A stretch of 9,772 nt of DNA from Chloroflexota bacterium (GTDB lineage: Bacteria > Chloroflexota > Limnocylindria > Limnocylindrales > CSP1-4). The stretch's first letter is position 1, and each line of letters begins with the position of its first letter. The DNA lies in contig JAKAMV010000303.1 in assembly GCA_021812735.1 (NCBI GenBank), positions 1 to 9,772 of the forward strand, in the 5' to 3' direction. Shown in pieces: positions 5,264 through 9,772 of this stretch. The notes beneath the pieces were generated by a model. That model had not been told where the DNA came from and searched no databases. It saw nothing but the letters and a program-made list of their open reading frames with translations. Position numbers and translations under genes: made by a program.

Positions 5264-7603
5264 TCAGGATGGGCCGCGTCTCGTGGCGGCCACCCGGTTG
5301 CGGCCGCCCCGCTTGGCCGCCGAGAGCGCGAGGTCGGCCGCCCTGACGAGCGCCTCCTCCGTGGGCTCAGCGGGATCCAGCTCGGCGCAGCCCGCGGACA
5401 CCCGGGCGTGCAGCGGCTCGCCGCGCGGGCCCGCGATCACGCGTCGCTCGAGTCCGGCGCGGACCTCCTCGGCCACGCGGAGGGCGTCCTCCAGCCCGGC
5501 GTCCTCCAGGACCACCACGAACTCCTCGCCGCCGTACCGGGCGACGAGGTCGCTCGAGCGCAGCCGCTCGCGGAGCAGGCCCGCGAACGAGCGCAGCACG
5601 TCGTCGCCCGCCTGGTGCCCGTGCTCCTTGTTGAACCGCCCGAAGTGGTCGAGGTCGAACATGATGGCCGAGGGCCCGAACCCGTCCCGCGTCCGCCGCC
5701 ACCGGGCGAGGGCCAGGTCGAGGGCAGCGTCGAAGTGGCGGCGGTTGTAGAGGCCGGTCAGGCCGTCGTGGATCGCGAGCTCCGAGACCTCCTGGTGCAG
5801 GTCCGCGTTGGCCAGCGCCAACGCCGCCTGCATCCCGAGCAGCCGCATGACGTCGCACTCCATGTCCGTGAACGGGTGGTCCAGGCTGCCGCGGCCGATC
5901 GAGATCGCGCCGAGGACGAGGTCGTCGCGCACGAGGGGCACGCTCACCGACACCAGCGCCTCGAGCGGGATGAGGTCGCGCACGCGGCTCCAGTAGTCGT
6001 CGCGGTGGAGGGTCGTCGGGCCGACAAACTCACCCGACTCGATGGCGCGGCCCGCCGGCCCGTCGCCCGGCTCGACCTCCGACCCGACGACCGAGGCGTC
6101 GAAGCCGCGCTCCGCGCGCAGGACGTACCGGCCAGTCGCCCGGTCCAGCGTCGTGAGCGTCATCACGTCACCGGGGAAGATGGCGGCCAGGGCGTCCACC
6201 AGCGCCGGCACGAGGCGGTCCGGCTGGAGGATGGCGCCGGTCGCCTGGGCAAAGTCCGTCAGGCCGGCCAGCAGGCGGGCACGCTCGGCCAGCGCCTGCT
6301 GCTCGCGCCCGAGCAGGAGCGCCCCGGCGATCCGGTCCGCCACCATCTCGGCCAGCCGCAGGTCGCGCTCGGCCAGGGGCGCCTCTGCCGTCGCCTCGAT
6401 GTCGAGCACCCCGATAAGCTGGCCGTCGGCGCGCAGCGGGACGGCGATCTCGCTCCGGACGTCCGGGTTGGCCTCGTAGTAGTCGGGGTCGGTCCGGACG
6501 TCGCGCACCCATTGCGCCGCGCCGGTCCTGACGACCCGCCCCACGACCCCCAGGGTGATCGGCACCGTCGCCGGCAGCGTCCCGAGACCCCGCGCAGCGC
6601 CGACCCGGACCCGGTCCCCGTCGACCAGCAGGAGGCTCAGGTGCCGGTAGCCCATCTGGTCGGCGAGGGTCCCGAGCACCGCGTCGAGCGTGTCCGGCGT
6701 CGGCCCCCGCCTGGCGAGCAGCTGACTGACCGCGGCGATGCCCCGGAGCGCGTCGTCGGTGCGCCGCTGGTCGGTGATGTCCGTGCCGGTCGCGATGATG
6801 TGGCTGATCTTCCCGTCATTGTCGGTCAGGCAGCTGTTCGACCACCTGATCAGGCGGCTGGTCCCGTCGCGGCGCAGCCAGCGGTTCTCGTGCGTGCTGG
6901 GGAACGACCCGTCGCGGAGGTCGCCGAACACCGCGCCGACGGCCGCGCGCTCGTCGGACGGGATCAGCCGCTCCCAGACGGGGAGGCCGACGACCTCCGC
7001 GGCACGGTAGCCCGAGAGCTCCTCGCACGCCGCGTTGAACCGGACGACGCGACCGTCCGGGTCGAGCACGACGACCAGCGAGGCGGCAACGTCGAGGACG
7101 GCGCTCACGAACCGCTCCTCGATCGTCAGGGCGCGGTTGGCCTCGACCGTGCTGGTGACGTCGCGGCTCACCGACACGCTGCCGACGACCTCGCCCGCCA
7201 CCACGCGGGGCTTGACGGTCGACTCGATCCACAGCTCTGAGCCGTCGCGCAGCCGCACCGTGCCCTCGCCGCGCCACGTGCGCCCGGCCTCGACAGCCGC
7301 GAGGAGCTGCCCGACATCGGCATCGCGCATGCGGAAGGGCATGACCTCGGCGAGCGGCCGTCCGACCGCCTCGGCCGCCGTATAGCCGAACATCGCCGCC
7401 GCCGAATCCGCCCAGTGCGTGATCCGGTTCTCGAGGTCCGTCGCGAACACCGCGTCCGGGATGTCGCCGATCGTGACCTCGTCGGCCTTCGGGACAGCCC
7501 CGGCATCAGCGGGCGTTCGAGGGCGCCCCGAGGCGCCAGCTTGGGATTGGCCCCTGCTGCCGGGTGCCGCGACGCTACGGCGGACGCTGACGGGCTTCTT
7601 CAT
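5264..7603 (-). CDS. PAS-PAS-GAF-GAF-GGDEF diguanylate cyclase
   Basis: A 779-residue diguanylate cyclase that condenses two GTP into cyclic-di-GMP, under control of four sensory modules. From the ATG at 7603: PAS at about 44-148 (IPDAVFATDLENRITHWADS), PAS at 161-279 (FNAACEELSGYRAAEVVG, ending ATGTDITDQRR), GAF at 284-431 (SEIAVPLRADGQLIGVLDIE) and a second GAF at 441-601 (VSVSVPLVRDDLVLGAISIG). GGDEF spans about 609-774. The GGDEF domain looks active: DGLTGLYNRRHF (613-624), metal-binding FDLDHF (D650) and ARYGGEEF with GGEEF at 691-695. RSSD (682-685) lies exactly five residues before GGEEF, the position of the product-inhibition I-site. No membrane segment is visible. The frame is open upstream to 7765, but that extension is low-complexity and unlike a PAS protein start, so MKKPVSVRRS at 7603 is preferred, although its ribosome binding site is weak. 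Confidence 0.92.
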   Translation of the reverse strand: MKKPVSVRRSVAAPGSRGQSQAGASGRPRTPADAGAVPKADEVTIGDIPDAVFATDLENRITHWADSAAAMFGYTAAEAVGRPLAEVMPFRMRDADVGQLLAAVEAGRTWRGEGTVRLRDGSELWIESTVKPRVVAGEVVGSVSVSRDVTSTVEANRALTIEERFVSAVLDVAASLVVVLDPDGRVVRFNAACEELSGYRAAEVVGLPVWERLIPSDERAAVGAVFGDLRDGSFPSTHENRWLRRDGTSRLIRWSNSCLTDNDGKISHIIATGTDITDQRRTDDALRGIAAVSQLLARRGPTPDTLDAVLGTLADQMGYRHLSLLLVDGDRVRVGAARGLGTLPATVPITLGVVGRVVRTGAAQWVRDVRTDPDYYEANPDVRSEIAVPLRADGQLIGVLDIEATAEAPLAERDLRLAEMVADRIAGALLLGREQQALAERARLLAGLTDFAQATGAILQPDRLVPALVDALAAIFPGDVMTLTTLDRATGRYVLRAERGFDASVVGSEVEPGDGPAGRAIESGEFVGPTTLHRDDYWSRVRDLIPLEALVSVSVPLVRDDLVLGAISIGRGSLDHPFTDMECDVMRLLGMQAALALANADLHQEVSELAIHDGLTGLYNRRHFDAALDLALARWRRTRDGFGPSAIMFDLDHFGRFNKEHGHQAGDDVLRSFAGLLRERLRSSDLVARYGGEEFVVVLEDAGLEDALRVAEEVRAGLERRVIAGPRGEPLHARVSAGCAELDPAEPTEEALVRAADLALSAAKRGGRNRVAATRRGPS

Positions 7604-7684
7604 GTCTTCACGGGCGATCGCGGGACGCGGACTGCACGATAGGAGGGTCGGGAGCGGCCCTTCTATCCCACAATAGGCCGTCCA

Positions 7685-7713
7685 CGTGGCCCGATCGTCA
7701 CATGCGGGCCACG
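7685..7713. repeat. 9-bp inverted repeat upstream of the diguanylate cyclase gene
   Basis: CGTGGCCCG (7685-7693) and CGGGCCACG (7705-7713) are perfect arms around 11 bp. It lies between the lacI-type gene and the diguanylate cyclase, both on the - strand. It could be a terminator of the former, a leader structure of the latter, or a protein-binding palindrome. Confidence 0.4.
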
Positions 7714-7750
7714 GTGCCGGATCGACGGCGAGACGGGCGGGGCCCCCTTC

Positions 7751-7766
7751 CGTGCCGCCCGGCACG
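7751..7766 (-). terminator. Hairpin downstream of the lacI-family gene, possible terminator
   Basis: CGTGCC (7751-7756) and GGCACG (7761-7766) pair perfectly around a 4-nt loop, about 30 bases beyond the - strand stop of the repressor gene. A U tract is lacking, so termination is only suggested by position and compact shape. Confidence 0.35.
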
Positions 7767-7795
7767 ACCGACGATCCCGGCGAGTCGAACGCCCA

Positions 7796-8911
7796 TCAGC
7801 GGACGGGCGCCGGGCCCGTGGAGCGCCGGGCCACCATCTCCACCGGGAGGCTTAGCTCGTCGGACCGGGGCGTGGCAATCGCAGGGGCACCATCCCGCGG
7901 CGGGTCGAGGAGCAGTCGTGCTGCCGCGTACCCCTTCAGGCGCAGCTCCTGGTGGACGGTTGTCAGGGCCGGCCGGGCATGGGCGGCCGCCGCGATGTCG
8001 TCGAAGCCGGTCACCGAGAGGTCGGCCGGCACCCGCAGGCCGGCGGACCGCGCCGCGCCCATCGCGCCGATCGCCAGACGGTCGGTCATCGCCAGGATCG
8101 CCGTCGGGCGGTCGGGCAGCCCGAACAGGAAGCTCGCCGCCTGGGCGCCATGCGCCTCGTCGCTGTGCGCGCACTCGAAGATCGGGACGGCGGCGGCGTC
8201 CACGCCGGCCTCGGCGAGGGCCCCGACGTAGCCCGCGAGGCGGGCGGCCGCGCTCTCGAAGATGCTCGACTCGGCGCGCTCGAGGCTGCACGGGCCCGTG
8301 TACCCGTCGCCCTGGAACCGCAGGGCGATGATGCCGAAGCGGCGGTGGCCGAGCCCGAGGAGGTGCGCGGCGAGGTCTCGGGCGCCACCCTGGTTGTCCA
8401 CGGCGACGGTCGCGACGTCGGGGAGCCGTGGCTCGTCGACGACCACCGTCGGCACGCTGCGTGCCAGCGCGGCCTCGAGCCGACGCGAGCCGCGGGGCAG
8501 CGCATAGGCGATGAAGCCGTCGACCGCGACCTGCCCGACCGTGCTGGGGTCGGCCGCGTGAATGCCGCCGGGCACCACCAGGAGGCCGAGGCGGCGCTCT
8601 TCGCAGGCGTCGGCGATCCCCTTGAAGAGCTCGCCCGCCACGGGGTCCTCGAGGGCGAACGGCAGCGATTCCGGGAGGATGACGCCGATGGCGCCGGCCC
8701 GCCGGGTCCGGAGCATTCGCGCCATGGCGTCGGGCCCGGCGTACCCGGCCTCGCGGGCGGCCTCGAGCACGCGGCTCCGCAGCCCGGCCGAGAGCTGGTC
8801 TGGCCGGCTGAAGGCGTTCGAGACGGTCGTCTTGGAGACGCCGAGCCTTTCCGCGAGATCGCGGATCGTGAGCTGGGGCCGCGGCTTCTCGGGCTCGTCC
8901 ATCGCGTCCAT
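7796..8911 (-). CDS. LacI family transcriptional repressor
   Basis: A 371-residue LacI/GalR-type regulator. The DNA-binding domain is LTIRDLAERLGVSKTTVSNA followed by FSRPDQLS (about residues 14-41). The hinge helix is PDAMARMLRTR (60-70), in which a Leu normally intercalates at a central CpG of the operator. Residues 74-365 form the periplasmic-binding-protein-like effector domain, with AGAIGVILPE at its start, DGFIAYALP, VDNQGGARDLAAHLLGLGHR, AILAMTDRLAIGAMGAAR and the SVTGFDDI signature (299-306). Its effector, usually a sugar or related metabolite, cannot be deduced. Start ATG 8911 (MDAMDEPEK) is preferred; ATG 8902 is also possible. A longer frame reaching 9100 would run through the divergent promoter and is rejected. 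The gene diverges from an 80-residue protein, and the gap holds two identical CpG-centred palindromes, so it most likely represses that gene and may regulate itself. Confidence 0.93.
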   Translation of the reverse strand: MDAMDEPEKPRPQLTIRDLAERLGVSKTTVSNAFSRPDQLSAGLRSRVLEAAREAGYAGPDAMARMLRTRRAGAIGVILPESLPFALEDPVAGELFKGIADACEERRLGLLVVPGGIHAADPSTVGQVAVDGFIAYALPRGSRRLEAALARSVPTVVVDEPRLPDVATVAVDNQGGARDLAAHLLGLGHRRFGIIALRFQGDGYTGPCSLERAESSIFESAAARLAGYVGALAEAGVDAAAVPIFECAHSDEAHGAQAASFLFGLPDRPTAILAMTDRLAIGAMGAARSAGLRVPADLSVTGFDDIAAAAHARPALTTVHQELRLKGYAAARLLLDPPRDGAPAIATPRSDELSLPVEMVARRSTGPAPVR

Positions 8912-8982
8912 CGTAGGCGCCGGGCTCGCGGATCGCAGCCCGCGGCACGTCGCCGGCCCGGATGGCCCCTTCCTGCGCCGGG

Positions 8983-8998
8983 TCTTGACCGGTCCAGA
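8983..8998. promoter_or_regulatory. Operator O1 for the LacI-family repressor
   Basis: TCTTGACCGGTCCAGA is a 16-bp palindrome with seven of eight base pairs symmetric and a central CCGG containing the CpG favoured by LacI-type hinge helices. It is part of an 18-bp sequence (8981-8998) repeated exactly at 9020-9037. It covers the -35 element TTGACC (8985-8990), so binding would block RNA polymerase. That this repressor binds it is inferred from adjacency and motif type. Confidence 0.75.
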
Positions 8999-9013
8999 TC
9001 TTCGCGCTATGCT
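8985..9013 (+). promoter_or_regulatory. Sigma-70-like promoter of the small Cys protein gene
   Basis: TTGACC at 8985-8990 and TATGCT at 9008-9013 are separated by exactly 17 nt, matching five of six and four of six consensus bases. Transcription would start near 9020, leaving a leader of about 65 nt before ATG 9085. Both ends of this promoter are framed by the operator copies. Confidence 0.68.
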
Positions 9014-9021
9014 GACGTTGG

Positions 9022-9037
9022 TCTTGACCGGTCCAGA
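9022..9037. promoter_or_regulatory. Operator O2 for the LacI-family repressor
   Basis: This is a second exact copy of TCTTGACCGGTCCAGA, 39 bp centre to centre from O1. It sits at the predicted transcription start, so two repressor dimers could bracket the promoter. The TTGACC within this copy has no usable -10 at 17 nt, which argues that the repeat is conserved as an operator and not as a duplicated promoter. Confidence 0.73.
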
Positions 9038-9059
9038 AGCGTTCCTCCGCCAGTCAGGA

Positions 9060-9071
9060 GACGGGTCCAGA
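9060..9071. promoter_or_regulatory. Degenerate third operator-like half
   Basis: GACGGGTCCAGA matches eleven of the last twelve bases of the O1/O2 repeat (GACCGGTCCAGA), 34 bp after O2 and just before the ribosome binding site. The left half of the palindrome is not conserved. It may be a weak auxiliary site or a decayed copy. Confidence 0.3.
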
Positions 9072-9072
9072 C

Positions 9073-9078
9073 AAGGAG
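9073..9078 (+). promoter_or_regulatory. Shine-Dalgarno site of the small Cys protein gene
   Basis: AAGGAG lies six bases before ATG 9085. It is the strongest ribosome binding site in the window, where most starts have weak or no such signal. It fixes the start at 9085 over the in-frame ATG 9100. Confidence 0.8.
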
Positions 9079-9084
9079 CAAAGG

Positions 9085-9327
9085 ATGTACACAACGGCAA
9101 TGTCCGAGGCCCAGGACAAGGCGCGCGAGATCATCGAGTCCAGCATCGCCGAGGCGCCCGACTTCTGCGCCTGCGGCCGGGCGATGGCCATCGACACGCG
9201 GGGCGGCCAGGTCTGGATCGAGTGCGAGAGCCTGTCCGGCAAGAGCGGCTTCCGCCACGTCCTGGCCTCCGGGTTCCACGACTGGCGCGTTATCGACCTG
9301 CCGGCTCCGCTTCCGGCTGCCGCCTGA
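9085..9327 (+). CDS. Small Cys-containing protein of unknown function under LacI-type control
   Basis: An 80-residue protein that I do not recognise. It begins with a short helical-looking, charged segment (SEAQDKAREIIESSIAEA). This leads into DFCACGRAMAIDTRGG and QVWIECESL, then SGKSGFRHVLASGFHDWRVI and a Pro/Ala tail. Cysteines at 28, 30 and 47, with histidines at 58 and 65, could form a small zinc-ribbon-like metal site, but the usual CxxC pairs are not present, so this is only a suggestion. No signal peptide or membrane segment is seen, so it is probably cytoplasmic. It has a well-spaced promoter, two flanking operators, an excellent ribosome binding site and high third-position GC, which together make it a convincing real gene. 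It appears monocistronic: the next open sequence lies on the opposite strand. Confidence 0.82.
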   Translation: MYTTAMSEAQDKAREIIESSIAEAPDFCACGRAMAIDTRGGQVWIECESLSGKSGFRHVLASGFHDWRVIDLPAPLPAAA

Positions 9328-9387
9328 GCCGACGCGCACGGCACCCGGCGCACCAGCGGGCGCGATCGGCCTCTGGCCTGGTCGCTC

Positions 9388-9624
9388 CTAGGCAGACACC
9401 ACGTCACGACGCCCGAAGGCCCAGGTGCCGAAGACCGCCATCACGATCGAGGGGATGCCGAGCGCGAGGTAGCGCCAGGGCTCGGCGCCGTTGACCAGCG
9501 GATCGCCGCCGAATGCCCAGTCCCAGGGCGAGAGGTGGGCGAGCGGCTTGAGGGTGTCGCTGAGCGGGAACAGGGCCGAGACCAGTGCCCCGGCCACAGC
9601 CACCAGTGCGCCGGGAAGGGCTGC
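9388..9624 (-). pseudogene. C-terminal remnant of an ABC-2 type transporter permease
   Basis: The - strand encodes about 75 residues ending in TAG (9388-9390) that resemble the last part of an ABC-2 type permease: a hydrophobic stretch (ALVAVAGALVSALFPLSDTL), the loop LKPLAHLSPWDWAFGGDPLV with NGAEPWRY, a final membrane helix (LALGIPSIVMAVFGTWAFG) and the RRDV end. Intact family members are several hundred residues with about six helices. Upstream of roughly 9620 the frame stays open to the window edge, but it becomes arginine-rich, loses membrane character and has mixed third-position bases, so it does not look coding. The gene therefore appears truncated by a deletion or rearrangement. No ATPase gene is visible beside it. 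A fuller permease, frameshifted beyond what I can see, remains possible. Confidence 0.55.
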
Positions 9625-9772
9625 ATCTCGAGTCCGGTGACGATCCGATGAAGTACGTCGAGCTCGCGCACCGGCCGTCCATGGAGATGTGACCCGGCGG
9701 AGCCCCGGTGTCGGTCGCCGCAGCCCCCGCCCGCCAAGACGTCGAGGTCGCGGACGCCCACAATGGCCGGGC
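9625..9772. other. Right-edge sequence without a secure gene
   Basis: No gene can be assigned. On the + strand the frame through GLHLESGDDPMKYVELAHRP (stop at 9690-9692) has mostly G/C third positions and, after the stop, stays open to the window end. GTG 9708 with GGAG seven to ten bases upstream could begin a partial gene. The matching - strand frame (from GTG 9761) is also open, so the strand is undecided. Confidence 0.2.

Noticed and set aside
5408..7240. 610-codon open frame on the + strand, antisense to the diguanylate cyclase
   Set aside because: The - strand frame carries clear PAS, GAF and GGDEF motifs. The + frame has no recognisable domain and is a typical mirror frame in GC-rich DNA.
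7604..7765. Extended N-terminus of the diguanylate cyclase starting at 7765
   Set aside because: The extra 54 residues are Pro/Ala/Gly-rich, pass through a 9-bp inverted repeat and resemble no domain; MKKPVSVRRS at 7603 is a more natural start.
9024..9052. Second promoter using the TTGACC in operator O2
   Set aside because: The position 17 nt downstream reads CCGCCA, with no resemblance to a -10 element.
8912..9100. Extended N-terminus of the LacI-family protein starting at 9100
   Set aside because: It would translate through both operators and the divergent promoter. LacI-family proteins begin close to their helix-turn-helix, as with the ATG at 8911.
7952..9391. 479-codon open frame on the + strand, antisense to the repressor and running through the operator region
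   Set aside because: It overlaps an unmistakable LacI-family gene, the twin operators and the small gene, and has no recognisable domain.
1..9772. tRNA, rRNA, CRISPR arrays, insertion sequences, riboswitches, replication origins
   Set aside because: None was recognised by eye: no spaced direct-repeat array, no transposase motifs, no conserved RNA core. The only exact repeat of note is the 18-bp operator pair.

Overview
The window is very GC-rich by eye, with strong G/C preference at third codon positions. It carries ordinary bacterial chromosomal genes with no mobile-element hallmarks. The gene mix (DUF1028 protein, several GNATs, multi-PAS/GAF cyclic-di-GMP enzymes, a LacI regulator, an ABC-2 permease) and the codon use suggest a GC-rich Chloroflexota (for example a Limnocylindria-like lineage) or an actinomycete. 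No rRNA or other marker gene is present, so this placement is only an inference.

Left part (1-2139, + strand): a DUF1028 Ntn-hydrolase-like protein, then two GNAT acetyltransferases packed with very short gaps, probably one transcription unit. A 9-bp GC-rich hairpin starts inside the last stop codon.

Centre (2365-7603): two large, apparently cytoplasmic signalling proteins face each other. The + strand gene encodes PAS-PAS-PAS-PAS-GAF-EAL, a cyclic-di-GMP phosphodiesterase with its catalytic residues intact. It is split into two reading frames by an apparent frameshift in a short CG run near 3571-3577. The - strand gene encodes PAS-PAS-GAF-GAF-GGDEF, a diguanylate cyclase with an intact GGEEF active site and an RxxD inhibitory site. 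The pair would degrade and make the same second messenger. They meet tail to tail across about 100 bp containing several inverted repeats.

Right part (7796-9327): a LacI-family repressor (- strand) is divergent from an 80-residue Cys-containing protein (+ strand). Between them are two identical 18-bp copies of a near-perfect LacI-type palindrome, placed on the -35 element and at the predicted transcription start of a good sigma-70-like promoter that drives the small gene. This is the clearest and least ordinary regulatory structure in the window: a dedicated LacI switch on a tiny protein of unknown function.

Right edge (9388-9772): the C-terminal end of an ABC-2 type permease (- strand) whose upstream part does not continue recognisably, so it looks like a remnant. 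Beyond it, no gene can be assigned securely. No tRNA, rRNA, CRISPR array, insertion sequence or riboswitch was recognised.
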